Source: an uncultured Mediterraneibacter sp. (GTDB lineage Bacteria > Bacillota > Clostridia > Lachnospirales > Lachnospiraceae). From it: a DNA stretch of 64,000 nt. Positions 24,690 to 32,926 of this stretch are shown piece after piece. The notes under the pieces were generated by a model. It was not told the DNA's origin and searched no databases. It saw nothing but the letters and a program-made list of their open reading frames with translations. Position 1 is the stretch's first letter. Every line of letters starts with the position of its first letter. The stretch is from positions 47,128-111,127 of the forward strand of contig CALWMN010000009.1 of assembly GCA_944381935.1 (NCBI GenBank), read 5' to 3'. Made by a program: the position numbers and the translations under genes.

Positions 24690-26009
24690 TTAAATCTGTG
24701 TCACGACAAAGATTTCATACAGAGCCCTGATCGCATTCTTAAAGTCGTCATGGCGTACGCCGACGATGATATTCAGCTCGCTTGAGCCCTGATCAATCAT
24801 CTTGACATTGATATGCGCATGGGCAAGTGCGGAGAAGATTCTCCCGGCTGTCCCCCTGGTGGATTTCATCCCGCGTCCGACCACCGCGATCAACGCCAGG
24901 TCAGACTCAAGCTCAATGTGATCCGGGTCTACGGCTTTATGGATATCAGAAAGGATTTTCTGTTCTTTTTCTTCAAATACGTCTTTGTGTACAAAAATTG
25001 TCATGGTATCGATCCCGGACGGCATATGCTCAATGGAAACACCGTTTTCTTCAAATACCTGCAGGACTTTACGGCAGAATCCGATTTCAGAGTTCATCAT
25101 CGCTTTTTCCACCGTAATGGAAACGAAACCATCGGTACCGGCAATGCCTGTAATCGTGTATTTTGACTGCCGGCATGTCCCTTCCACAATGAGGGTCCCT
25201 TTATCCTGAGGTGCATTTGTATTCCTGATATTGATCGGGATACCAGCTTTCCTTACCGGAAAAATCGCATCCTCGTGAAGGACGCTTGCCCCCATATAAG
25301 ACAGCTCGCGGAGCTCTTTATAAGTGATCGTCTCAATGGACTTTGGGTTCTTCACAATGCGCGGGTCTGCGATCAGGAATCCGGACACATCTGTCCAGTT
25401 CTCATACAGATCTGCATTGGTGGCAAGCGCCACAAGCGAACCGCTGACATCGGAGCCGCCCCGTGAAAATGTCACAACTGTGCCATCCTCCTTTGCACCG
25501 TAAAAACCAGGAATAACGGCGTTTTCCATTCCGTCAAGGCGCCCGGACAAAAGACGGTTGGTCTCATCGTCATCAAACGAACCGTCGTCGCGGAAACGGA
25601 TAACCTCTGCTGCATCTACAAATTCATATCCAAGATACGCCGCCATAACTTTGGCATTGAGGTATTCTCCCCGAGAGGCTGCATAATCCCTTCCTATTTT
25701 TCTGCTGAAATTAATGCGGATGGTATCAAAATCCTCATCCAGGGAGAAATCGAGCGACAATCCGTCAATAATCTCCTGATATCTTTCCTGTATCTTTTCA
25801 AGCTGTTCTGTAAATTTTTTTTCTTTTACTGCTGCGGCATAACAGCCATACAGCATATCTGTCACTTTTGTGTCATCCGGGAAGCGTTTGCCCGGAGCAG
25901 ACGGAACGACATACCGTCTGGATGGGTCCTGGCGGATAATATCGCCTACTTTGCAGAACTGCTTCGCACTTGCGAGGGAGCTGCCGCCGAACTTTACCAC
26001 TTTTTTCAT
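24690..26009 (-). CDS. Aspartate kinase
   Basis: Phosphorylates aspartate, the first step towards lysine, threonine and methionine. It has 439 residues. The kinase domain starts MKKVVKFGGSSLASAKQF and includes VTFSRGGSDVSGSLVA and the Asp-rich nucleotide region; two ACT-type regulatory domains follow (SITVEKAMMNSEIG and ALIAVVGRGMKSTRGTAGRIF). ATG 26009 is chosen because GGAGG is nine bases upstream; a second ATG two codons earlier is too close to it. Which pathway end-product inhibits it cannot be read. The leader carries no recognisable lysine riboswitch. Confidence 0.94.
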   Translation of the reverse strand: MKKVVKFGGSSLASAKQFCKVGDIIRQDPSRRYVVPSAPGKRFPDDTKVTDMLYGCYAAAVKEKKFTEQLEKIQERYQEIIDGLSLDFSLDEDFDTIRINFSRKIGRDYAASRGEYLNAKVMAAYLGYEFVDAAEVIRFRDDGSFDDDETNRLLSGRLDGMENAVIPGFYGAKEDGTVVTFSRGGSDVSGSLVALATNADLYENWTDVSGFLIADPRIVKNPKSIETITYKELRELSYMGASVLHEDAIFPVRKAGIPINIRNTNAPQDKGTLIVEGTCRQSKYTITGIAGTDGFVSITVEKAMMNSEIGFCRKVLQVFEENGVSIEHMPSGIDTMTIFVHKDVFEEKEQKILSDIHKAVDPDHIELESDLALIAVVGRGMKSTRGTAGRIFSALAHAHINVKMIDQGSSELNIIVGVRHDDFKNAIRALYEIFVVTQI

Positions 26010-26129
26010 GATCATCTTCCTCCAAATGTAGTTATTTCAATCCGTATTCCTTTTTCATTCCTCATCATCCTGCGCACCGCAGAGAAACGACAGTTTCGTT
26101 ATCTCTTTCCGGCACGCTCCCGGTACAAT

Positions 26130-26158
26130 ATTATAACGCTTTGCCCTTCTGTTGTAAA
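26130..26158 (-). promoter_or_regulatory. Promoter of the aspartate kinase gene
   Basis: On the minus strand, -35 TTTACA (26158-26153) and perfect -10 TATAAT (26135-26130) have a 17-base spacer. The roughly 110-base leader that follows contains one hairpin (GAGATAACGA with TCGTTTCTC) without a T tract. Confidence 0.82.
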
Positions 26159-26177
26159 TGAAAAAGTATGTTTTTCC

Positions 26178-26654
26178 TCAGATGACAGAAGCATACTGTG
26201 CACATGCAATACGTTTTAAATCTTCAGGCCTGAGTTTAATCTGCATTCCGGGTTTTCCTCCGCTCACATAAAGATATTCGAGCTTTTTTGCACTCTCCTC
26301 AATAACGGCAGGAAACTGCTTCTTCATCCCGATTGCAGTGCATCCGCCCCGAATATATCCCGTAACGGCAGTAAGCTCCTTTACCGGCAGCATTTCGACA
26401 GACTTCTCCCCCACTGCTTTTGCTGCCTTCTTCAGATTGAGTTCCTCAGCAATCGGGATTACAAAAACATAATACGCGCCGCTTTTTCCTGTCGTCACCA
26501 GAGTCTTATATACCAATTCATGCGGGAGCCTGAGCATATCAGCGACTGAGATGCCATCAATAAATTCTTCACATTCATAAGTCTGATACTCATAAGGAAT
26601 CCTGTTCCGGTCAAGAATCCTCATGGCATTTGTCTTCAATTCCTTTTTGCCCAT
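26178..26654 (-). CDS. ybaK: Cys-tRNA(Pro)/Cys-tRNA(Cys) deacylase YbaK
   Basis: Editing hydrolase of the YbaK/EbsC family that clears Cys misattached to tRNA-Pro. It has 158 residues from ATG 26654, giving MGKKELKTNAMRILDRNRIP. The signatures YKTLVTTGKSGAYYVFVIPI, ELNLKKAAKAVGEKSVEMLP and GYIRGGCTAIGMKK include the Lys and Gly residues of the active-site pocket. It stands between RNase G and aspartate kinase on the same strand with its own 77-base upstream gap. Confidence 0.93.
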   Translation of the reverse strand: MGKKELKTNAMRILDRNRIPYEYQTYECEEFIDGISVADMLRLPHELVYKTLVTTGKSGAYYVFVIPIAEELNLKKAAKAVGEKSVEMLPVKELTAVTGYIRGGCTAIGMKKQFPAVIEESAKKLEYLYVSGGKPGMQIKLRPEDLKRIACAQYASVI

Positions 26655-26719
26655 AATATATCCCCGTATCCTTTCTGTTTTTCTGTATTCCATGCCATAT
26701 AATGATGGTTGCGGATATT

Positions 26720-26739
26720 ATTGTATACGTTTATACAAT
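26720..26739. repeat. Palindrome spanning the end of the RNase G gene
   Basis: ATTGTATA (26720-26727) and TATACAAT (26732-26739) form a perfect 8-bp dyad with a CGTT centre. It overlaps the stop codon of rng and lies about 65 bases ahead of ybaK. It could be an operator for ybaK or a 3' mRNA structure. Confidence 0.6.
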
Positions 26740-27918
26740 TTCTTGGAGCGGTTTGCGAACCTTTTTTCGGGTTACTTCAACAAGATTCAGCGGAGTGATG
26801 TCCACAAGCGTAGTCTGAATCGGATCTCTCCCCAAAAGGGCGCGGAACTCCCGGAGCAGGGCGTCCACATTTTCCCTGGACCCCATATTGATAAAATCTA
26901 CAAGGATGATTCCGGACAGATTACGGAGACGGATCTGCTTTGCTGCCTCTCTTGCGGCTTCCAGGTTTATTTTCAGGATCCCTGCCTCATCTTTTGCCCT
27001 TCCCGTGTTCTTCCCGGAATTGACATCGATCACAGTAAGGGCTTCTGTAGGCTGGATCACCAGGTATCCTCCGTTTTTACACCATACTTTTTCGCGCAGG
27101 GCCTTTTCGGTCACAGTCTGTGTTCCATATAGTTTCCCCAATGGGTAGGAGGGATTTTCATATTTTCTGAGCAGGTTTGCCTTTTCCGGGATTTCACTCT
27201 CAAAATAGGATTGTATTCTCGTATACAATTCCCCGTCCTCAATAATGATCTCTTCCATACCTTCCATATAGACATTTTTCAGGTCAGATATATAGGCAGG
27301 CGGGGCTGATTTCAGACAGGAAAAGCAGACCCTGGAAGGTGCTTTCTCCTTCACACTTCTGTATTCACGGATAAGGGCATGGATTTCCGACAAAACAGAC
27401 TCGAAGGGGGCGTCCTTGGCGTTCGTCCTTACAATAATGCCAAATTCATCATTTTGAAGAGCCTTTAATTTCTTTTTGTACTCATTCTTCGTCCCGGCAG
27501 GCAGCTTAGATGAGACGCCGATCCTTGTATTCCCATGTGTCAGCACGGCATATCTTCCGGAAAAGCTGATGTTGCCCGTAACAGTAGGCGCCTTGCTCTT
27601 TACCGCTTCTTTGCTGACCTGCACGACGAGCTCATCCCCGATACAAAGGGGTTTCTTTCCGGTTTTCATGGTAAAGACAGACTTTTGCGCGTCTTTCATG
27701 TCGTAATAGCAGTTTATGCCGCCCCCAATCTCCACAAAAGCCGCCCCGATGTTCTGGACAATGTTCTTTACTTTTCCGATATAAATATCCCCTACAGAAC
27801 AGTTTCCCTTTTCCTCTTCATTCAGGGAAGAGCAATGGATTTCCACAATCTCATCCTCTTCCAGAAAAAAAGTCCACACTTTGTCAGAGGTTTTCTCAAT
27901 CAGAATCTTCCTTCTCAT
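26731..27918 (-). CDS. rng: Ribonuclease G/E family endoribonuclease
   Basis: Single-strand endonuclease of RNA processing, 395 residues. An N-terminal S1-like domain is split as in RNase G (GDIYIGKVKNIVQNIGAAFVEIG, with CYYDMKDAQ), followed by the catalytic part with LTVIDVNSGKN (the metal-binding Asp) and GIILVDFINMGSRENVDALL (second Asp). The zinc-link Cys pair of E. coli RNase E is not obvious, as in many short Firmicute versions. ATG 27918 overlaps the preceding DUF2344 gene by 23 bases; the ribosome site is weak. Confidence 0.92.
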   Translation of the reverse strand: MRRKILIEKTSDKVWTFFLEEDEIVEIHCSSLNEEEKGNCSVGDIYIGKVKNIVQNIGAAFVEIGGGINCYYDMKDAQKSVFTMKTGKKPLCIGDELVVQVSKEAVKSKAPTVTGNISFSGRYAVLTHGNTRIGVSSKLPAGTKNEYKKKLKALQNDEFGIIVRTNAKDAPFESVLSEIHALIREYRSVKEKAPSRVCFSCLKSAPPAYISDLKNVYMEGMEEIIIEDGELYTRIQSYFESEIPEKANLLRKYENPSYPLGKLYGTQTVTEKALREKVWCKNGGYLVIQPTEALTVIDVNSGKNTGRAKDEAGILKINLEAAREAAKQIRLRNLSGIILVDFINMGSRENVDALLREFRALLGRDPIQTTLVDITPLNLVEVTRKKVRKPLQEIV

Positions 27919-28627
27919 TGGTAATTTCCCAGTCCTTTCCCAGAGCTTCAAGCGGCACCAGGCGGCGTGCCCCATCTTCCCCCATATCTGCATACATCTC
28001 CAGACGATGATAGCGAAACAGCCCGGGATCCCCCTTTAACCCGAGGAAATTCAAAAATGCGTGCATGACAAGATCCGGCTTCAGGTTTTCTGCACTGCCT
28101 GCGGCAGTCTGCAGATAGAGGGAATCTTCCCGGATTTCCCATCCGTAGATCAGCGGACGGATATCCACTTCCTTCTCACTTCGTTTCGTCTGCTTCAGGA
28201 TGCGTATCTCAGGCTGCGAGAGAAATTCACGGAACCGCTCTCTCCAGTCTTCTGGAAGAACCTCTTCTTCTGGCGTTACAAGATAGGATGCTCCCGCCAG
28301 GATCGTCATTCCGGTCATCTTCTTCTCATCCGGGATCTTCCGGAAGCTGAGAACCTCAATGCCTTCCACACACGCCTCGTTCATCCGCGCGACAGCATCA
28401 CGGCTGGCTACCGCTTCTGTCAGTTCAATGTCAAAATACTCTCCGTCGCTGCTAAGTCCGATCCCTAAGGGACTTGCAAATGAGATAACCATATGAGGGC
28501 TGTAGCCTCCGGTAAATGCGATCGGGATATCTGCCCTTCTCATCACCTTCTGGAAGAAACGCATCACATCAAGGTGCCCGATGAAACGAAGCGCACCATA
28601 CTTTCTGAATTTAATTCTTGCCTTCAT
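27896..28627 (-). CDS. DUF2344 protein (TIGR03936 family, radical-SAM-associated)
   Basis: A 243-residue protein beginning MKARIKFRKYGALRFIGHLDVMRFFQKVMRRA, the hallmark of DUF2344. The motif GGYSPHMVISFASPLGIGLSSDGEYFDIEL also belongs to this family. In Firmicutes it sits between a TIGR03960 radical SAM gene and rng, exactly as here, and its function is unknown. GGAGGAGGTG precedes ATG 28627. It overlaps the radical SAM gene by 17 bases and rng by 23 bases, so the three are very likely co-translated. Confidence 0.9.
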   Translation of the reverse strand: MKARIKFRKYGALRFIGHLDVMRFFQKVMRRADIPIAFTGGYSPHMVISFASPLGIGLSSDGEYFDIELTEAVASRDAVARMNEACVEGIEVLSFRKIPDEKKMTGMTILAGASYLVTPEEEVLPEDWRERFREFLSQPEIRILKQTKRSEKEVDIRPLIYGWEIREDSLYLQTAAGSAENLKPDLVMHAFLNFLGLKGDPGLFRYHRLEMYADMGEDGARRLVPLEALGKDWEITNEKEDSD

Positions 28628-30476
28628 AGCAGACACCTCCTCCAAATCGTGCCGCACCACATCCCGAACACTGCGCCCGGCAGTTTGGAGTCACCGTTTC
28701 TTCCATTGCCCTCTCCCATTCCTGCCATAGGAATTTCCTGCTGACGCCGACGTCAATAAAGTCCCAGGGAAAGAGCTCATCCCTGCCCCTCTTGCGCTGT
28801 GTATAGAATGTAAGATCCATACCAGTATTTTCAAATGCCTTGCCCCAGAGATCATAGCGGAAACTTTCTGTCCACGAATCGAAAAGGCATCCCAGCCTGT
28901 AAGCCTCCTCGATTACTTTCCCGACTCTGCGGTCCCCCCGCGCCATCACTCCTTCCAGGACTGTGGTCTGGGCATCATGCCAGTTGTAGCGGAGGCTTTT
29001 GCGGTTAAGCTGTGCCTGAAATTCCTCCTTTACAATGGCAGCGCGCCTCTTATATTCTTCTGCGGGATACATGGGCGCCCACTGGAAGGGGGTAAACGGT
29101 TTTGGGACGAAGAAGGAGGAACTGGCTGTGATCTGGCATTTGCCGTTTCTTTTCTCCTTTGGAATCTCATAATATCGGCGCGCAACCTTGTCCGCCAGAC
29201 GGGCGATCGCCCGCATGTCTTCTTCCGTCTCCGAAGGGAGCCCGAGCATGAAATAGAGTTTCACCTTGTTCCATCCTCCCTCAAACGCCTGTCCTGCCCC
29301 GTCCAGAATATCTTCTTCGGTCAATCCTTTGTTGATGACATTGCGCATCCGCTGGGAACCCGCTTCAGGGGCAAAGGTCAGGCTGCTTTTGCGGACATCC
29401 TGGACCTTGCTCATCACATCTAAGGAGAAGGCGTCGATCCGCAGCGAGGGCAGGGAGATATTGATCCCTTTTCCTTTAAATTCTGAGATCAGAAAAGTAA
29501 CAAGCTCTTTTAATTCAGAATAGTCGCTTGAACTTAAGGAACTCAGGGAGATCTCCTCGTGCCCGGTATTTTTGAGCATCGCGCGGGCATACTCCTTCAA
29601 CTGCTCTACATTCCGCTCCCTGGTCGGCCTGTAAATCATTCCTGCCTGGCAGAAGCGGCATCCTCTGATGCAGCCGCGTTGGATCTCAAGCACCACCCTA
29701 TCCTGCGTCGCCTTGATAAATGGTACGACAGGGGACAGCGGGTATACGGAGTCTGGCATGTCCATAAGGACCTGCTTTTTCACCGTCTGAGGGGCAGCTT
29801 CTCTGTTGGGTGTAAAGGATGCCAGAGTGCCGTCCCTGTGATATTTTACATCGTAAAATGCGGGGACATAGATCCCTTCAATCTGTGCCGCGCGTTCCAG
29901 AAATTCCTGCCGGGACATCCTCCGGCTCTTACATTCTCCATACACATCCAGGAGCTCTTCGTAGGCAGTCTCCCCTTCCCCGATATAAAACAGGTCAAAA
30001 AAATCCGCCAGAGGCTCCGGATTGTAAGTGCAGGGCCCTCCCCCGATCACGATCGGGTCTTCCGAAGTCCTGTCCTTCGCATACAGGGGAATCCCGCCAA
30101 GTTCCAGGATCTGCAGAATATTTGTGTAGCACATTTCAAACTGGATGGTAATGCCGAGAAAGTCAAACTCTTTCACCGGATCCTGGGATTCCAGCGCAAA
30201 GAGGGGAATCCCCTCTTTGCGCATCACGCGGTTCAGGTCAAGCCAGGGCGAAAAAACTCTTTCACACCACACGTCTGTCCTGCGGTTAAACATATCATAT
30301 AAAATCTGCATGCCAAGATGGGACATCCCGATTTCATAGACATCCGGGAAGCACATGGCAAAGCGGATATCCACCTTCTCCTTCTCCTTCATCACAGAGT
30401 TCACCTCACCGCCGATATAACGCGCCGGCTTCTCAACCTTTAATAATATTTCATCACTTAACGCCAATTTTCTCAT
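28611..30476 (-). CDS. TIGR03960-family radical SAM protein
   Basis: A 621-residue protein. The N-terminal region contains a cobalamin-binding-like fold (FAMCFPDVYEIGMSHLGMQILYDM), and the radical SAM core has the cluster motif CIRGCRFCQAG near residue 270 with the downstream SLRIDAFSLDVM. The C-terminal end has extra cysteines (CRAQCSGCG). The substrate is unknown. Conserved linkage to DUF2344 and RNase G, and closeness to rplU-obg, suggest an RNA or ribosome-related modification, but that is only inference. It is the first gene of the group and has its own promoter. Confidence 0.9.
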   Translation of the reverse strand: MRKLALSDEILLKVEKPARYIGGEVNSVMKEKEKVDIRFAMCFPDVYEIGMSHLGMQILYDMFNRRTDVWCERVFSPWLDLNRVMRKEGIPLFALESQDPVKEFDFLGITIQFEMCYTNILQILELGGIPLYAKDRTSEDPIVIGGGPCTYNPEPLADFFDLFYIGEGETAYEELLDVYGECKSRRMSRQEFLERAAQIEGIYVPAFYDVKYHRDGTLASFTPNREAAPQTVKKQVLMDMPDSVYPLSPVVPFIKATQDRVVLEIQRGCIRGCRFCQAGMIYRPTRERNVEQLKEYARAMLKNTGHEEISLSSLSSSDYSELKELVTFLISEFKGKGINISLPSLRIDAFSLDVMSKVQDVRKSSLTFAPEAGSQRMRNVINKGLTEEDILDGAGQAFEGGWNKVKLYFMLGLPSETEEDMRAIARLADKVARRYYEIPKEKRNGKCQITASSSFFVPKPFTPFQWAPMYPAEEYKRRAAIVKEEFQAQLNRKSLRYNWHDAQTTVLEGVMARGDRRVGKVIEEAYRLGCLFDSWTESFRYDLWGKAFENTGMDLTFYTQRKRGRDELFPWDFIDVGVSRKFLWQEWERAMEETVTPNCRAQCSGCGAARFGGGVCYEGKN

Positions 30477-30512
30477 TTTGATAACACCTTTTTATGAAGC
30501 AGTTTCCTGTAA

Positions 30513-30541
30513 ATTGTACTATATGCACTTTGATCTGTCAA
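30513..30541 (-). promoter_or_regulatory. Promoter of the radical SAM/DUF2344/rng operon
   Basis: On the minus strand a perfect -35 TTGACA (30541-30536) and -10 TACAAT (30518-30513) are 17 bases apart, 37 bases upstream of the ATG. Confidence 0.85.
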
Positions 30542-30571
30542 AATGTTCTTCGGAACCTGCCGGGCAGAAAA

Positions 30572-30610
30572 TGCCGGATACGGGAACGATTCCGCTCCCT
30601 GTATCCGGCA
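30572..30610 (-). terminator. Intrinsic terminator downstream of the his operon group
   Basis: A 14-bp stem (TGCCGGATACGGGA at 30572-30585 with TCCCTGTATCCGGCA ending at 30610) is followed on the minus strand by ATTTTCTG. It closes the small membrane protein gene at 30638. Confidence 0.85.
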
Positions 30611-30637
30611 CATCCTCTGTCCGAAGTCTGGTCTGGA

Positions 30638-30952
30638 TTAGAGATTTTTCCAAACCGCTTTTATCGTATCCGTATCCATATCCTTTTCGATCTGCTCCAC
30701 GATCGTTGAACTGCTTACTTCTGCCACGCTTACCTTACTCTGATCCATGTATACAAAACAGACAAAGCAGAGTATTCCGATTACAAGCCGTATGTAAAAG
30801 CTTCCTCCTGAAGGGACCTCATCATCCCCGTCGTACAGACTGTGATAGATATTTCCATACCGGGGATGAACGGCAGGAAGCTCCTGCTTTTCATCGTAAA
30901 GCCTGCGGGTCTGCCTTAACAGTTCTCTCCGGCGCATTTCCGAGTCATTCAT
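30638..30952 (-). CDS. Small single-pass membrane protein, unidentified
   Basis: A 104-residue protein that I do not recognise. It has a highly charged cytoplasmic N-terminus (MRRRELLRQTRRLYDEKQE), one membrane helix (about residues 52-68, YIRLVIGILCFVCFVYM) and an acidic extracytoplasmic tail. ATG 30952 has AAGGA six bases upstream. It follows hisIE by 58 bases on the same strand and precedes a terminator, so it may ride on the his transcript; nothing ties it to histidine synthesis. Confidence 0.75.
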   Translation of the reverse strand: MNDSEMRRRELLRQTRRLYDEKQELPAVHPRYGNIYHSLYDGDDEVPSGGSFYIRLVIGILCFVCFVYMDQSKVSVAEVSSSTIVEQIEKDMDTDTIKAVWKNL

Positions 30953-31010
30953 AAGAAATCCTTCCAACTGATGTTGTTACCATAATTTATGCGCTGGAAT
31001 GAGAAGTATG

Positions 31011-32294
31011 CTATCTGTCTGCCAGTTCATTTGTGATATCATTCCATGTCACGCCACGTTCCACCATCAGGACCATAACATGGTACAGAAAGTCTGAAAT
31101 CTCATATTTTACCTCTTCCGGGTTTGGGTTCTTTGCGGCAATCACGATTTCCGTCGCCTCCTCACCGACTTTCTTGAGGATTTTATCGATTCCCTTATCA
31201 AACAGATAATTGGTGTACGAGCCTTCCCTCGGATTCTGGCGCCGGTCCAGGATTGTGGAGTAGACGGATTCCAAAACCCTGAGAGGATTCTTTGCGTCAT
31301 AGTCCGCACCTACAATTGTCGTATAGAAGCAGGATCGGTTGCCGGTGTGGCATGCGGCTCCGATCTGTTCCACCTTTGCGAGAAGGGTATCCTTGTCACA
31401 GTCGATGGAAAGGGATTTTACATACTGGAAATGCCCGGAAGTCTCCCCCTTAACCCACTGGCATTTTCTGCTTCTGCTGTAATAAGTCATGCGCCCTGTC
31501 TTTACAGTATGATAAAATGCCTCTTCATCCATATATGCCATCATCAGGACTTCGTTTGTCTTGTAATCCTGTGCGATTACCGGTATCAGGCCGTCAGAGT
31601 TCAGCTTAAATTCCGAGAAATCCATCATGCTCTCGAAAGACGTCATCTTGATCCCCTCAGAAATGCATACTTCTTTAAATTTATTGAAATCCATATCCAG
31701 GCTGCTGATAAACATACCGGATACGCCTTTTACGCCATCGCACTTTAAGATACGGATAATCTCACTCTGTTCCAGAGTATCCGTGAGGACGACACAGGGG
31801 ATCTCTGTCACATTCATAACAGAATCCAGGTCCAGGCGGTGCATGAATATAATCTCCGTACCAAATTCCTCGATCAGATGCTGCTGCTTGAACAGTGCGT
31901 CGAAATCATTGAGCGAGACAGCAATCCTCTCTTTCCCGAATCGTTTTGAAACTTCCTCAATCATATCAATGGACAGCGCTTTGGAGAAATTCAGGACCGC
32001 TCTCTTCGCACCGGCATAAAGGATTTTTTTGACGTCCTCCATCCTCCTGATATTTCCGCCCGCAACCATCGGGATACTGATGACACGGTTTATCTTCTTC
32101 AAAATATCAATGGACTCATCGTGTTCTTCATCAGAGTCAGACAGATCAAATACGATCAATTCATCCGCCCCTCTTTCGCTGTATTGTCTGGCCAGTCCGA
32201 TGACATCATCCGCAAGGACCGTATTGTCGTCGAACCATCTTACTGCCTTTCCATCCCTGATAAAAATACAGGGAGTTAATCTTTTATAACTCAT
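31011..32294 (-). CDS. hisIE: HisIE with an N-terminal HisA/HisF-like domain
   Basis: A 427-residue fusion. Residues 1-225 resemble the HisF/HisA barrel ([18 protein letters not shown] aligns with the HisF start), residues about 227-330 are HisI, phosphoribosyl-AMP cyclohydrolase ([20 protein letters not shown] with SIDCDKD and [10 protein letters not shown] zinc ligands), and residues about 335-427 are HisE, phosphoribosyl-ATP pyrophosphatase ([20 protein letters not shown]). The barrel lacks both catalytic aspartates: Phe11 stands where HisF has Asp11 and Asn129 where it has Asp130, and the second phosphate-binding half is degenerate. It looks like a retained pseudo-enzyme. Last biosynthetic gene of the his operon. 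Confidence 0.9.
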   Translation of the reverse strand: MSYKRLTPCIFIRDGKAVRWFDDNTVLADDVIGLARQYSERGADELIVFDLSDSDEEHDESIDILKKINRVISIPMVAGGNIRRMEDVKKILYAGAKRAVLNFSKALSIDMIEEVSKRFGKERIAVSLNDFDALFKQQHLIEEFGTEIIFMHRLDLDSVMNVTEIPCVVLTDTLEQSEIIRILKCDGVKGVSGMFISSLDMDFNKFKEVCISEGIKMTSFESMMDFSEFKLNSDGLIPVIAQDYKTNEVLMMAYMDEEAFYHTVKTGRMTYYSRSRKCQWVKGETSGHFQYVKSLSIDCDKDTLLAKVEQIGAACHTGNRSCFYTTIVGADYDAKNPLRVLESVYSTILDRRQNPREGSYTNYLFDKGIDKILKKVGEEATEIVIAAKNPNPEEVKYEISDFLYHVMVLMVERGVTWNDITNELADR

Positions 32295-32307
32295 GAATGT
32301 ATCTCCT

Positions 32308-32898
32308 TTATAAAGTGCCTTTTGTAGACCATACGTTTTTTATCCGTGGTTCTTCTGACACAGCCATGTCAAGCGCTTTGCCATATGCCTTAAACAATGC
32401 CTCTGCCATATGATGGTTGTTTCCGCCGTCCAGAATCTTAAGGTGAAGGTTCATCGCCGCGCTGTAAGATACGGCGTAAAAGAAATCCCTTATCATCTCG
32501 GTATCCATTGTCCCGAGCCTGGGGACCGTAAACTCAGCCTGATAATTCAGGTACGGTCTTCCGGAAAGGTCTGTTGCGGCAAGCGCCAGCGTCTCGTCCA
32601 TCGGGAGGATAAAATATCCGTATCGGCGGATGCCGGCCTTATCTCCCAGCGCTTTTGAGATAGCCTGGCCAAGTACGATGCCGGTGTCTTCTATCGTATG
32701 GTGGCTGTCCACTTCAAGATCGCCTTCCACTGTGACATTAAGGTCAAACAGGCCGTGTCTTGCAAATCCGTCCAGCATATGGTCAAAAAACGGGATTCCC
32801 GTGTGAATTTGATTTTCCCCTCTGCCGTCCAGGTTGATCGTAAGATCGATCTTTGTCTCTTTCGTTTTTCTTTTACAGCTTCCGATCCTGTTTTCCAT
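32308..32898 (-). CDS. hisB: Imidazoleglycerol-phosphate dehydratase
   Basis: Dehydrates imidazole-glycerol phosphate, a manganese enzyme of histidine synthesis. It has 196 residues from ATG 32898 (GGAGG six bases upstream). Two metal-binding repeats are seen: [18 protein letters not shown] with [11 protein letters not shown], and the C-terminal [20 protein letters not shown]. It is the monofunctional form without a phosphatase domain. It lies 13 bases before hisIE and 28 bases after hisD. Confidence 0.97.
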   Translation of the reverse strand: MENRIGSCKRKTKETKIDLTINLDGRGENQIHTGIPFFDHMLDGFARHGLFDLNVTVEGDLEVDSHHTIEDTGIVLGQAISKALGDKAGIRRYGYFILPMDETLALAATDLSGRPYLNYQAEFTVPRLGTMDTEMIRDFFYAVSYSAAMNLHLKILDGGNNHHMAEALFKAYGKALDMAVSEEPRIKNVWSTKGTL

Positions 32899-32926
32899 CA
32901 TGCACCTCCGCAGTCTGCATTGTATT

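Noticed and set aside
26010-26135. Lysine riboswitch in the aspartate kinase leader
   Set aside because: The leader is only about 110 bases, shorter than a lysine riboswitch, and lacks its conserved core; only one simple hairpin is present.
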